A DNA stretch of 64,000 nucleotides. Origin: Spiribacter roseus (lineage in GTDB: Bacteria; Pseudomonadota; Gammaproteobacteria; Nitrococcales; Nitrococcaceae). The stretch covers positions 1,585,001 to 1,649,000 of the forward strand of contig NZ_CP016382.1 in NCBI RefSeq assembly GCF_002813635.1, in the 5' to 3' direction. The notes under the pieces were generated by a model. The model was not told the origin of the DNA. It saw only the letters and a list, made by a program, of their open reading frames with translations, and searched no databases. This document shows positions 47,348 to 58,461 of the stretch, piece after piece (within the stretch, counting starts at the first letter, position 1; each line of letters opens with the position of its first letter). A program made the translations under genes and the position numbers.

Positions 47348-49824
47348 GCCGCGGCCTGCGTGGGTGCCGACGCCGGGCGGAACCGGCGCAGGCGCAGTGA
47401 ATTGGTGAGCACGAACAGGCTCGACAGGCTCATGGCCGCCGCCGCGGCCATCGGGTTCAACAGCCAGCCGGTGAACGGAAACAGCAGTCCCGCCGCCACC
47501 GGGATCAACAGGACGTTGTAGCCATAGGCCCAGACAAAGTTGCCCTTGATCGTGCGATGCGTGCGACGGGCCAGCGCCACGGCATTGAGCAGGCCGTTGA
47601 GGTCGGCCCGCATCAACACCGCGTCGCCGGCCTCGATGGCCACATCGGTGCCGGTGCCGATGGCGATGCCCACATCCGCACGGGCAAGCGCCGGGGCGTC
47701 ATTGATGCCATCGCCGACGAACGTCACCCGGCGGCCCTCGCCCTGCAGGCGCTGCACCTCGCGGGCCTTGGCGTCGGGCAGCACGCCGGCCATGACCTCA
47801 TCGATCCCCAGCCGATCGGCCAAGGCATGGGCGGTGGCCGCCTGGTCACCGGTGACCATCGCCACCCGCAGGCCCTGGGCGCGCAGCGCGGCAATGACCG
47901 CCGCGCTCTCGGGACGCGGCGGATCGGCGATGGCGACCACCCCCAGCAGCTGACCGTCCACGGCGGCATAGACGGGAGTCTTCGCCGCCTGCATCAGCGC
48001 CTCGACCTCGGTCTGCACGGCCGTCGTGTCAACGCCCAGCCATTCCATGTAGTGCGCCGCGCCGATGTGCACATAGCGGTCATCCACCCGGGCGTGCACC
48101 CCATAGCCGCTCACCGCCTCGAACCCGGTGGCGGTGGGCCAGGCAAGGCCGCGTTCGCGCGCGGCGGCCACCACCGCGTCGGCCAGCGGATGCTCACTGT
48201 GGGATTCCACTGCCGCCATGAGGGTCAGCACATCATCGTCGCTGCCGGTGGCGCCGATCTGATCGGTTACCTGCGGGCGGCCGAGGGTCAGCGTGCCGGT
48301 CTTGTCGAGGACCACGGTATCGGTGCGGGCCAGTGATTCCAGGGCGGCCCCGCGCCGCAGCAGCAGACCGTTCTCGGCCCCCTTGCCGGTGGCCACCATG
48401 ACCGCGGTGGGGGTGGCGAGCCCCATGGCACAGGGACAGGCAATGAGCAGGACGCTGACCGTGGCCACGAAGGCATAGGAGAGCACCGGCTCAGGGCCCA
48501 CGGTCAGCCAGATGGCGGCGGTCAACAGCGCCACCACCAGCACCACGGGGACGAACACCCCGGCGATCCGGTCGGCCATCTGCTGGATCGGCGGTTTTTC
48601 GGCCTGGGCTTTCTCGACCATGCCGATGATCTGCGCCAGCACCGTATCGGCCCCCACCTCGGTGACGGTGGCGGTCAGCGATCCCTGGCCATTGACCGTA
48701 CCGGCCACCAGGCGATCACCCTCGGACTTGGCCACCGGCAATGGCTCGCCACTGATCATCGACTCGTCGACGCGTGACTGACCCTCGCTGACCCGGGCGT
48801 CCACGGGAATGCGCTCGCCGGGCCGGATCATGACTGTCTCGCCACGCGCCACGGCATGGATGTCCACTTCGGTGGGGCCCTCATCACGCACCACGCGGGC
48901 GGTGCGTGCCTGCATGCCCAGCAGGCGCTTGATGGCCATCGAGGTCCGGCCACGGGCGATCTGCTCGAGGTAGCGCCCCACCAGGATCAGGGTGATGATC
49001 ACGCCGGCGGCCTCGAAGTAGCTGCCGGCGGTCCCCGGCGGGAACATTCCCGGCACCAGCAGGGCGAGCAACGAGTAGCCATAGGCCGCGCCCGCACCGA
49101 TCATGACCAGACTGCTCATCGCCGGCGCCCGGTGGCGCATCTCGGTCAGCCCCTTGCGGAAAAAGTCCCGGCCGGCCCAGAAGACGATGGGCGTCGCCAG
49201 CAGCCATTCCCCCGCAATCCAGGCGCGCTCGGGCAGCCACTGGGCAAACCACGCGGCGCCCCCGGGGATGTGCCGGCCCATGGCGATGGCCACCAGCGGC
49301 ACCGCGAAGGCGGCGGCGGTCAGTACACGCCGGCGCAGCACGGCCTGCTCGCGTGCCGCCGCATCCTGGCCCGGCGCCTCGTCGCCGGCGTCACCACGCC
49401 GCTCGGCTCCATAGCCGGCCGCCTCCACCGCCTTGATCAGATCAGCGCTGTCGAGACTGCCGGCGATCACCTCGACATCGGCCGTGCCCATGCCGAGGTT
49501 GATGCTGGCGTTCACCACCCCCGGCAGGGCATTGAGGGCGTTTTCGACCGTGCGCACGCAACCGCCGCAGGTCAGGCCACTCAGTGCGAGTTGAATGGAC
49601 TCGTGTCGGGCGGGATAGCCGGCGTCATCAAGCTGACTGTCCACCCGGTTCAATCCCTCGGCGGGGTCATGACCGGCGTCAAAGGCCACATGGGCCCGGG
49701 CGGTGGACAGATTGACACTGGCTGTCTCGACACCCGGGACACGACGGATCGCCTGCTCGGCGCGATTGACGCAGCTGCCACAGTTCAGGCCGGTGACCTC
49801 AAGGTCGAAGGTGTCTGCGGGCAT
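47344..49824 (-). CDS. copA: Cu(I)-exporting P-type ATPase CopA
   Basis: An 826-residue P1B-1 copper pump. Two N-terminal metal domains carry [11 protein letters not shown] and [11 protein letters not shown]. The membrane ion site is CPC in [17 protein letters not shown], followed by the phosphorylation motif [14 protein letters not shown] motif [10 protein letters not shown] and the hinge [16 protein letters not shown] are intact. ATG 49824 was chosen because GAGG lies five bases upstream; an ATG at 49839 has a poorer site. csoR follows with an ATGA overlap, and a C6G6 palindrome sits upstream of the start. Confidence 0.93.
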   Translation of the reverse strand: MPADTFDLEVTGLNCGSCVNRAEQAIRRVPGVETASVNLSTARAHVAFDAGHDPAEGLNRVDSQLDDAGYPARHESIQLALSGLTCGGCVRTVENALNALPGVVNASINLGMGTADVEVIAGSLDSADLIKAVEAAGYGAERRGDAGDEAPGQDAAAREQAVLRRRVLTAAAFAVPLVAIAMGRHIPGGAAWFAQWLPERAWIAGEWLLATPIVFWAGRDFFRKGLTEMRHRAPAMSSLVMIGAGAAYGYSLLALLVPGMFPPGTAGSYFEAAGVIITLILVGRYLEQIARGRTSMAIKRLLGMQARTARVVRDEGPTEVDIHAVARGETVMIRPGERIPVDARVSEGQSRVDESMISGEPLPVAKSEGDRLVAGTVNGQGSLTATVTEVGADTVLAQIIGMVEKAQAEKPPIQQMADRIAGVFVPVVLVVALLTAAIWLTVGPEPVLSYAFVATVSVLLIACPCAMGLATPTAVMVATGKGAENGLLLRRGAALESLARTDTVVLDKTGTLTLGRPQVTDQIGATGSDDDVLTLMAAVESHSEHPLADAVVAAARERGLAWPTATGFEAVSGYGVHARVDDRYVHIGAAHYMEWLGVDTTAVQTEVEALMQAAKTPVYAAVDGQLLGVVAIADPPRPESAAVIAALRAQGLRVAMVTGDQAATAHALADRLGIDEVMAGVLPDAKAREVQRLQGEGRRVTFVGDGINDAPALARADVGIAIGTGTDVAIEAGDAVLMRADLNGLLNAVALARRTHRTIKGNFVWAYGYNVLLIPVAAGLLFPFTGWLLNPMAAAAAMSLSSLFVLTNSLRLRRFRPASAPTQAAA

Positions 49825-49860
49825 GAAGGCCTCGATCATTACGAAGTGATGGCCTTACGG

Positions 49861-49884
49861 TACCCCTCCCCCCGGGGGGCCGGT
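49861..49884. promoter_or_regulatory. candidate CsoR operator upstream of copA
   Basis: TACCCCTCCCCCCGGGGGG with a perfect CCCCCC-GGGGGG core (49868-49879) lies 37 bases upstream of the copA start. CsoR-type repressors bind C/G-rich palindromes flanked by A/T, so this is a reasonable operator for the neighbouring repressor. It is one occurrence and could be chance in GC-rich DNA. Confidence 0.45.
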
Positions 49885-49913
49885 CAAACGCAGCGATCAC
49901 GATGGCCGGGCAC

Positions 49914-49940
49914 AAAAAAGGGGGCCCGAAGGCCCCCTTT
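49914..49940 (-). terminator. intrinsic terminator of the glycerol operon
   Basis: On the minus strand a perfect 10-bp stem (AAAGGGGGCC / GGCCCCCTTT, 49917-49940) closes a UUCG tetraloop and is followed by a run of six T. It lies 29 bases after the glpV stop (49969), so it ends the long glycerol operon. The c(UUCG)g loop is unusually stable. Confidence 0.85.
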
Positions 49941-49968
49941 GGTTCATCCAGGCAATGAATGCGCTGGA

Positions 49969-51714
<1,746 letters not shown>

Positions 51715-51732
51715 GCTTTTCTCCTCCAGGAA

Positions 51733-51746
51733 GGGGTCATCACCCC
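51733..51746 (-). repeat. intergenic hairpin in the glpU-glpV gap
   Basis: A perfect 5-bp stem, GGGGT-CATC-ACCCC, 19 bases before the glpV start codon. With the neighbouring stronger hairpin it may stabilise the binding-protein part of the mRNA. It is not followed by a T run, so it is not a terminator. Confidence 0.45.
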
Positions 51747-51763
51747 ATTACTCAAGGACAGAG

Positions 51764-51782
51764 GCACTGGCCAATCCAGTGC
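51764..51782 (-). repeat. strong intergenic hairpin between glpU and glpV
   Basis: A perfect 7-bp stem, GCACTGG-CCAAT-CCAGTGC, 11 bases after the glpU stop. Stem-loops at the edge of a binding-protein gene often protect its mRNA from decay and raise its expression above the permeases. No T tract follows. Confidence 0.5.
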
Positions 51783-51792
51783 TTGCCCACTT

Positions 51793-52089
51793 CTAGCCCC
51801 ATCGAAGCATCACCGCGGCGTAAACCACAGAAATGCCCGAGGCAAACAAAAGGCTCGCGTCCGAAAACGCCAGCCAGATGAGATGGATGAAGGCCGCCCC
51901 CAGCAGGCTCATGAACAGACGATCCCCGCGGGTCGTCGGCACTGGCAGGAAGCCCCGCCGCTCGTAGGTCGGCATCACGAACTGCAGGACGCCAAAGACC
52001 ACCAGCATCACGGCTATGGCGATGAAAAAGATCGCCACCGGCTGGGTCCAGGCCATCCAGGACAGATTGAAGCTGATTCCTTCGTTCAT
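51793..52089 (-). CDS. glpU: DUF2160 membrane protein GlpU
   Basis: A 98-residue inner-membrane protein of the DUF2160 family, found only within GlpSTPQUV-type glycerol ABC operons in rhizobia. It has three hydrophobic stretches; WMAWTQPVAIFFIAIAVMLV opens the first and PTYERRGFLPVPTTRGDR forms the conserved loop. The role is unknown but its fixed place in the operon suggests an accessory subunit. It lies between glpQ and glpV. Confidence 0.88.
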   Translation of the reverse strand: MNEGISFNLSWMAWTQPVAIFFIAIAVMLVVFGVLQFVMPTYERRGFLPVPTTRGDRLFMSLLGAAFIHLIWLAFSDASLLFASGISVVYAAVMLRWG

Positions 52090-52104
52090 CGTTGCAAACT
52101 CCGA

Positions 52105-52908
<804 letters not shown>

Positions 52909-52911
52909 GGC

Positions 52912-53778
52912 CTAGCCCTCCCGGTCCATGTTGAGAATGGTCAGATAGAACACATAGCTGAACAGCAGGATGATCAGGAAGTAGACCAGCGAGAACGCCG
53001 CTGCCGGTCCCAGATCAAACTGGCCGACGGCCATGGTCGTCAGGCTCTGACTGAGGAAGGTGGTCGCGTTGCCCGGACCGCCGCCGGTGAGCACGAACGG
53101 CTCGGCATAGATCCGGAAGCTGAAGATGAAGCGCAGCAGGATCGCGATCAGCAGCACGCCCTTCAGCTTAGGCAGCTCGATGAACCGGAACACCGCCCAG
53201 CGCGATGCGCCATCAATGCGGGCCGCCTGATAGAACGCATCGGGAATCGCCTGCAGGCCGGCATAGCACAGCAGGATGACCAGCGAAGTCCAGTGCCAGA
53301 CGTCCATGACCAGGACGGTCAGCCAGGCGTCCAGCGAGTCGCCCGTGTAGTTGTAGTCAAAGCCGATGCTGTTGAGGATGACGCCGGCAAAGCCCACGTC
53401 CGGGCGGGAGAACACCTGCCAGATCGTGCCCACCACGTTCCACGGCACCAGCAGTGGCAGCGCCAGCAGCACCAGCGACACCGACACCCATGGTCCCTTT
53501 TTGGGCAGACACAGCGCAAGGCCCACGCCCAGCGGAATCTGGATAAGCAGCACCGCCGCCGAGAACAGCAGCTGCCGGATGAGTGCCCCATGCAGCGCCG
53601 GGTCGCGCAGCACTTCGGTAAACCAGGCGGTGCCGACAAAGAACCGGGAATTGGGCCCGAAGATGTCCTGCAGCGAGTAGTTGACCACGGTCATCAGCGG
53701 CATGATGGCGCTGAACGCCACCACCAGCACCACTGGCAGGACCATCAGCCACGCCCATTGGTATTCGCGCTTTTCCAC
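52912..53778 (-). CDS. glpP: glycerol ABC transporter, permease GlpP
   Basis: A 288-residue permease with about six helices. The EAA motif is AFYQAARIDGASRWAVFRFIELPKL. N-terminal LPVVLVVAFSAIMPLMTVVN matches sugar permeases of the MalF type. It lies 12 bases after glpT and pairs with GlpQ. Confidence 0.88.
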   Translation of the reverse strand: MEKREYQWAWLMVLPVVLVVAFSAIMPLMTVVNYSLQDIFGPNSRFFVGTAWFTEVLRDPALHGALIRQLLFSAAVLLIQIPLGVGLALCLPKKGPWVSVSLVLLALPLLVPWNVVGTIWQVFSRPDVGFAGVILNSIGFDYNYTGDSLDAWLTVLVMDVWHWTSLVILLCYAGLQAIPDAFYQAARIDGASRWAVFRFIELPKLKGVLLIAILLRFIFSFRIYAEPFVLTGGGPGNATTFLSQSLTTMAVGQFDLGPAAAFSLVYFLIILLFSYVFYLTILNMDREG

Positions 53779-53789
53779 TTTTCCTCCCC

Positions 53790-54860
53790 TTAACCGACGA
53801 GCTTGTCGTCGGCATACAGCAGCGCGTTGTCGACGGGGAACACCACCCGCAGACCGTCGCTGTCGATCTTTTCGGATTCATCCAGCCGGACGTGGACCTC
53901 GTGCTCACCCAGATGCCCAGTGACGAGCATGTAGTCGCCCAGGTCCTCGACCTTGTCGACCTTGATCAGGTGCCCGGTCTCGTCGCCCTCGGCCGGACGG
54001 ATCAGCTCGGGGCGGATGCCGAGCTGCAGATTGCCGCCGGCCAGACGGGCGGCCTCGGCCATCGCCGGGTCAACGGCGATCCGCTCGTCCCCGACCACGG
54101 CCTCGCTGCCCTCCACCGAGCAGGCCATGAAGTTCATGCCCGGGCTGCCGATGAAATACCCGACAAAGGTGTGCTCCGGCCGCTCGAAGAGCGCCTGCGG
54201 CGTGCCCACCTGGAGCACCTGACCGGCGAGCATCACCACGACCTTGTCAGCGAACGTCAGCGCCTCGGTCTGGTCATGGGTCACATAGACGAGGGTGAGA
54301 TTGAGCTGCTCGTGGACTTCGCGGAGCTTGCGCCGCAGCTGCCACTTCAGATGCGGGTCGATCACCGTCAGCGGCTCGTCAAAGAGCACCGCCGCCACGT
54401 CTTCGCGCACCAGCCCCCGTCCCAGCGAGATCTTCTGCTTGGCATCGGCGGTCAGGTTGTTGGCCCGGCGCTTGAGCACGTCCTCAAGGCCCAGCATGGT
54501 AGCGATGTGCGTCACCCGCTGGTTGATGTAGTGCTCGTCCATGGACCGGTTACGCAACGGAAACGCCAGATTGTCGAACACCGTCATCGTGTCGTAGATG
54601 ACCGGGAACTGGAAAACCTGGCCGATGTTGCGACGCTCCGGCGACAGGTTGGTCACATCGCGGTCGCCGAACATGACCTTGCCCTCGGACGGCTGGACCA
54701 GCCCCGAGATGATGTTGAGCAGCGTCGTCTTGCCGCAGCCCGACGGCCCCAGCAGCGCGTAGGCGCCCCCGTCTTCCCAGACATGCTGCATCGGCTGCAG
54801 GGCATAGTCACCGCCCGGCGCGTACTGGTGGGCGAGATTATTGAGTTCTATTCGTGACAT
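53790..54860 (-). CDS. glpT: glycerol ABC transporter, ATPase GlpT (degenerate signature)
   Basis: A 356-residue MalK-like ATPase. Walker A is GPSGCGKTTLL and Walker B VLFDEPLTVIDP. The H-loop histidine is present in YVTHDQTEAL. However, the LSGGQ signature is replaced by LTADAKQKISLGRGLV, so it should not complete a canonical second ATP site. The C-terminal TOBE-type domain follows (about residues 240-356). It likely forms a heterodimer with GlpS, whose defects are the reverse. The name matches the rhizobial operon, not the E. coli glycerol-3-phosphate antiporter. Confidence 0.88.
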   Translation of the reverse strand: MSRIELNNLAHQYAPGGDYALQPMQHVWEDGGAYALLGPSGCGKTTLLNIISGLVQPSEGKVMFGDRDVTNLSPERRNIGQVFQFPVIYDTMTVFDNLAFPLRNRSMDEHYINQRVTHIATMLGLEDVLKRRANNLTADAKQKISLGRGLVREDVAAVLFDEPLTVIDPHLKWQLRRKLREVHEQLNLTLVYVTHDQTEALTFADKVVVMLAGQVLQVGTPQALFERPEHTFVGYFIGSPGMNFMACSVEGSEAVVGDERIAVDPAMAEAARLAGGNLQLGIRPELIRPAEGDETGHLIKVDKVEDLGDYMLVTGHLGEHEVHVRLDESEKIDSDGLRVVFPVDNALLYADDKLVG

Positions 54861-54873
54861 TGATCTACCCGCG

Positions 54874-55947
54874 TTACTGCTGCGGCGCGGCCACGAGCTG
54901 GTCCGCGCTGTCGAATACGTAGGCCCGGTTCAGGTCGGCATGCACATCGAAGCGCTCACCGGGGTGGACCACATGAACGCCGCGCTCCTCGACCACCCAG
55001 TCATGGCCGTTGACCGCGAGATGGACATAAGTGACCGACCCGGCCACTTCCGCCACTTCGACCTCGCCCTGCATGGTGATGCGGTCGTCATTCGGCGTCG
55101 CGTACAGATGATGCGGACGCACGCCCATGGTGTAGCGCCCCGGCACCAGGTCCTTCATCTGCCCGGGCAGCGGCTGATCGAACAGCCCCTCCACCTTGAC
55201 CCGGCCGTCGTCGACCTGGATGGGCATCAGGTTCATCGGCGGGTCGGCGAACACCTGGGTGACGGTGGTGCTCGCCGGATGGCGATAGCACTCGGCGGTC
55301 ACGCCATGCTGGATCACGCGCCCTTCGTGCAGCACGGTGGTCTTGCCCCCCAGCACCAGGGCCTCTTCGGGCTCCGTGGTCGCGTAGACCACCACGGTGT
55401 CACGGTCGGCGAACAGATTGCGCAGCTCCGAACGCAGGCCCTCACGCAGCTTGTAGTCGAGGTTGACCAGCGGCTCGTCGAGCAGCACCAGCTTGGCGTC
55501 GCGCACCAATGCGCGGGCCATGGCGCAGCGCTGCTGCTGGCCACCGGAGAGCTCCGAGGGCAGGCGGTCGATGAGGTGGTCAATGCCCAGGCGCTCAGCC
55601 TCGGTGCGCACACGCCGGTCGATCTCGGCGGCGGAAAGGCCGGCCAGCTTGAGCGGCGAGGCGATGTTGTCGTAGACCGACAGTGACGGGTAATTGATGA
55701 ACTGCTGGTAGACCATCCCCACCGAGCGCTTGCGCACCGGGACCTTGGTGACCTCGTGGCCATCTTCGAGGACCCGGCCGGTATTGGGATGATCCAGCCC
55801 CGCCATGATCCGCATCATTGTCGTCTTGCCGGCCTCGGTCAGGCCCAGCAGCACATTGAACTCGCCCCGCTGGAAGGTGAGGTTCACATCCCTTAGATGC
55901 GCCTCACCGCCAACGGTGCGATTAACCCCCTCCAGGACGAGACTCAT
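54874..55947 (-). CDS. glpS: glycerol ABC transporter, ATPase GlpS (H-loop lost)
   Basis: A 357-residue MalK-like ATPase. Walker A is GLTEAGKTTMM, the signature LSGGQQQRCAMARAL is intact and Walker B is LVLLDEPLVNLDYK. The H-loop region reads YATTEPEEAL, where the usual YVTHDQTEA histidine is threonine. A TOBE-like C-terminal domain follows. Paired with GlpT it would form one canonical and one degenerate ATP site. Its ATG overlaps the glpD stop by one base (TAATG). Confidence 0.88.
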   Translation of the reverse strand: MSLVLEGVNRTVGGEAHLRDVNLTFQRGEFNVLLGLTEAGKTTMMRIMAGLDHPNTGRVLEDGHEVTKVPVRKRSVGMVYQQFINYPSLSVYDNIASPLKLAGLSAAEIDRRVRTEAERLGIDHLIDRLPSELSGGQQQRCAMARALVRDAKLVLLDEPLVNLDYKLREGLRSELRNLFADRDTVVVYATTEPEEALVLGGKTTVLHEGRVIQHGVTAECYRHPASTTVTQVFADPPMNLMPIQVDDGRVKVEGLFDQPLPGQMKDLVPGRYTMGVRPHHLYATPNDDRITMQGEVEVAEVAGSVTYVHLAVNGHDWVVEERGVHVVHPGERFDVHADLNRAYVFDSADQLVAAPQQ

Positions 55948-57476
55948 TACGCAGTTGCCCTCTTTTTCTCGTGCCCCGTAAACCAGGCGTTGACCCGCTC
56001 GCGCTGATCGGCATCCAGCATCAGGCCCAGCTTGCTGCGCCGCCAGATGGCGTCCTCGGCGGTCATCGCCCATTCGTGCTCGGCCAGGTAGCGCAGCTCG
56101 GCCTCGTAGCAGTCGGACCCGAAATGCTCGCCCAGGTCATCCAGCGACCGGGCCTCCCCCAGCATGGTCTCGACCTGTGTGCCGTAGTTGCGCACCAGCC
56201 GCCAGGCCATCGCCTCGGGCAGCCACGGGCGCTCGCGCCGCAGCCGCTCGAGGTAGCGCTCGAAATCGCCGTCCGGAATGTCGCCACCGGGCAGCGCCTC
56301 GTCGCCGGTCCAGTCTGTGATCGGCGCGCCCAGCAGCGGCGCCACCTGATCCACCGCCTGGCGCGCCAGTGTGCGGTAGGTGGTGATCTTACCGCCAAAG
56401 ACCGACAGCAGCGGGGCACGTCTGTCATCCAGATCAAGGCTGTAGTCGCGGCTGACCGCCGAGACGTCTTCCTCGTCCGACTCGTCATACAGCGCCCGCA
56501 CGCCGGAGTAGGTCCAGACCACATCCTTGGGCGCGATCTGATCCTTGAAATAGCGGTTGACTGCATCGCAGAGATACTGGATCTCGTCGTCGCTGGCGGT
56601 GGCCTCGGCCGGGTTGCCCTCGTAGGCGACGTCGGTGGTGCCGATCAGGGTGAAATCCTGCTCGTAGGGGATGGCGAAGATGACCCGGCCATCGGTGTTC
56701 TGGAACAGGTAAGAGTCGTCATGCTCGAAGATCTTGGGCACGACGATGTGACTGCCTTTGACCAGATGCACGTCCTTGCCGTCGTTCATGTCCATGGCGT
56801 TGCCAAGGAACTTGGCCACCCAGGGCCCCGCGGCGTTCACAACCGAACGTGAACGAACATTCCGAACATCGCCGTTCACGGTGTCGGTGAGCTGCACACT
56901 CCACTCATCATCGCCACGTTCGGCGCCGGTGCAGCGGGTGCGCGGCAGCACGGTCCCGCCGCGCTGCTCGACATCCATGCAGTTGAGCACCACCAGGCGC
57001 GAGTCCTGCACCCAGCAGTCGGAATACATGAAGCCCTTGGTGACGCCATCCTTGAGTGGTTCGCCGGCGTAGTGGGTGCGCAGATTGAGCCCTTTCGAAC
57101 CGGGCAGCTTCTTACGGCCACCGAGGTGGTCGTAGAGGAACAGGCCCATGCGGATCATCCAGGCCGGGCGCAGCTCCTTGACGTGCGGCATCACGAAGCG
57201 CAGCGGCCAGATGATGTGCGGGGCGATGCCCATCAGCACTTCGCGCTCTTTCAGCGCCTTCTGCACCAGCCGGAATTCGTAATACTCAAGATAGCGGAGC
57301 CCGCCGTGCACGAGCTTGGTGCTGGCGGACGAGGTGTAATTGGCGAGATCGCCCTGCTCGACAAGCAGTACCCGCAGCCCGCGGCCTGCCGCGTCGCGCG
57401 CTATGCCTGCCCCGTTGATGCCGCCGCCGACGACGACGACGTCGTAGCGGTCGGTCTGCTGACCTTCAGAAGCCAC
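55947..57476 (-). CDS. glpD: glycerol-3-phosphate dehydrogenase
   Basis: A membrane flavoenzyme that oxidises glycerol-3-phosphate to DHAP. The 509-residue protein has the FAD fold VVVVGGGINGAGIARDAAGR and the GlpD signature SSASTKLVHGGLRYLEYYEF. GSHIVVPKIFE and WTYSGVRALYD also match. GTG 57476 was chosen because GGAGGAGAGG lies just upstream. An ATG at 57500 is in frame but sits at the predicted start of transcription. A GlpR-like operator lies 50 bases upstream. Confidence 0.95.
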   Translation of the reverse strand: MASEGQQTDRYDVVVVGGGINGAGIARDAAGRGLRVLLVEQGDLANYTSSASTKLVHGGLRYLEYYEFRLVQKALKEREVLMGIAPHIIWPLRFVMPHVKELRPAWMIRMGLFLYDHLGGRKKLPGSKGLNLRTHYAGEPLKDGVTKGFMYSDCWVQDSRLVVLNCMDVEQRGGTVLPRTRCTGAERGDDEWSVQLTDTVNGDVRNVRSRSVVNAAGPWVAKFLGNAMDMNDGKDVHLVKGSHIVVPKIFEHDDSYLFQNTDGRVIFAIPYEQDFTLIGTTDVAYEGNPAEATASDDEIQYLCDAVNRYFKDQIAPKDVVWTYSGVRALYDESDEEDVSAVSRDYSLDLDDRRAPLLSVFGGKITTYRTLARQAVDQVAPLLGAPITDWTGDEALPGGDIPDGDFERYLERLRRERPWLPEAMAWRLVRNYGTQVETMLGEARSLDDLGEHFGSDCYEAELRYLAEHEWAMTAEDAIWRRSKLGLMLDADQRERVNAWFTGHEKKRATA

Positions 57477-57523
57477 AGGTGCCTCTCCTCCGTTTCCCAT
57501 GTGGACGACTATACTGCCGCCTT

Positions 57524-58375
57524 TTAATGTTCGGTTTCAAACATACCACTGCGCCGGTCGGAGTCAAGCGAGCCGTCAGCGCCCGCGGATGCGTCAGTCA
57601 CCACCAGACGGCCGCCATTCTCTTTCATGACCCGGCGCACGTACGCCGGCGGCTCGGCATCGGTGTACAGCTCATCGATCTCGCCCAGGCTCGCCACCCG
57701 CACCATCGCGTTGCGGCCGAACTTGCTGTGATCCGCGCCCAGCAGGGTCGAGCGCGCGTTGCGCAGGATCGCCTGGATGACGCGCACCTCGTGATAATCG
57801 AAATCCAGCAGCGTGCCGTCGGCCTCGATGCCGGAGATGCCCAGCACCGCATAGTCGACCTTGAACTGATTGACGAAATCGATGGTTGCCTCGCCGGTGA
57901 TGCCGCGGTCGCGCTGGCGGACCACGCCGCCGGCCACGATCACCTCGCAGTCGGGGCTGTCAGCCATGGCGCTCGCCACATTGAGGTTATTGGTGATGAC
58001 CCGCAGGCCGTGATGCTGGCGGAGCGCCAGGGCCACGGCCTCGGTGGTGGTGCCCAGGGTGATGAACACCGACGCCTTGTCCGGGATGCGCGCGGCAATG
58101 GCGGCGCCGATACGCGCCTTGGCCTCGGGCAGCAGGATGCGACGCGCCTGATAGTGGACATTCTCGACGCTCGAGGGCAGCCCGGCCCCACCGTGGTAGC
58201 GGCGCAGCAGGCCGGCCCCGCACAGGGCGTTGATGTCGCGCCGGATGGTCTGCGCCGTCACCGCAAAATGCTGCGCCAGCGCCTCCACCGAGACGAACCC
58301 CTGCTCCTGGACGAGATCGAGCATGGCCTGTTGCCGGCCATTGAGCCCGATGGGTAGATCCTCCGCCGCGATCAA
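57524..58375 (-). CDS. glpR: glycerol-3-phosphate repressor GlpR (DeoR family)
   Basis: A 283-residue DeoR-type repressor released by glycerol-3-phosphate. The N-terminal helix-turn-helix is QGFVSVEALAQHFAVTAQTI followed by RRDINAL, a GlpR-like stretch. The C-terminal sugar-phosphate domain has GTTTEAVALAL and the KVDYAVLGISGIE motif. TTG 58375 is the favoured start because GGAGGAGG lies exactly six bases upstream. ATGs at 58417 and 58438 are in frame but would place a GlpR-like operator inside the coding region. It is divergent from glpK. Confidence 0.9.
   Translation of the reverse strand: MIAAEDLPIGLNGRQQAMLDLVQEQGFVSVEALAQHFAVTAQTIRRDINALCGAGLLRRYHGGAGLPSSVENVHYQARRILLPEAKARIGAAIAARIPDKASVFITLGTTTEAVALALRQHHGLRVITNNLNVASAMADSPDCEVIVAGGVVRQRDRGITGEATIDFVNQFKVDYAVLGISGIEADGTLLDFDYHEVRVIQAILRNARSTLLGADHSKFGRNAMVRVASLGEIDELYTDAEPPAYVRRVMKENGGRLVVTDASAGADGSLDSDRRSGMFETEH
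57526..57545. promoter_or_regulatory. GlpR operator upstream of glpD
   Basis: AATGTTCGGTTTCAAACATA matches the GlpR consensus WATGTTCGWTWWCGAACATW at 18 of 20 positions. It lies within the last codons of glpR and just upstream of a TATAGT -10 box (57508-57513 on the minus strand). GlpR would thus repress glpD and the transporter from inside its own gene. Confidence 0.75.
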
Positions 58376-58386
58376 CGCGCGCCTCC

Positions 58387-58406
58387 TCCGTTCGGTTTCG
58401 AGCACC
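58387..58406. promoter_or_regulatory. weaker GlpR-like operator between glpR and glpK
   Basis: The stretch around GTTCGGTTTCGAGCA matches 13 of 20 GlpR consensus positions. It lies upstream of the TTG start of glpR and next to the TTGACA of a glpK promoter, a good place for autoregulation and control of glpK. Confidence 0.5.
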
Positions 58407-58410
58407 AAAC

Positions 58411-58438
58411 TTGACATTTTTCTTCTGCACTCGATCAT
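58411..58438 (+). promoter_or_regulatory. candidate glpK promoter
   Basis: TTGACA (58411-58416) is a perfect -35 box; GATCAT (58433-58438) is a 4/6 -10 box after 16 bases. Start would be near 58445, about 36 bases before the glpK ATG. It faces a minus-strand promoter that shares the same TA-rich core. Confidence 0.45.
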
Positions 58439-58461
58439 ACCGCCTAATCAGAAAGGCGCAA
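58434..58461 (-). promoter_or_regulatory. candidate glpR promoter
   Basis: On the minus strand TTGCGC (58456-58461) and TATGAT (58434-58439) are 16 bases apart. The -10 box is nearly the same DNA as the glpK -10 box on the other strand, so the two promoters would compete for polymerase. Confidence 0.35.

Noticed and set aside
58417-58438. ATG starts for glpR at 58417 and 58438
   Set aside because: TTG 58375 has a far better ribosome site and matches the family N-terminus; the upstream ATGs lie over the glpR/glpK promoters.
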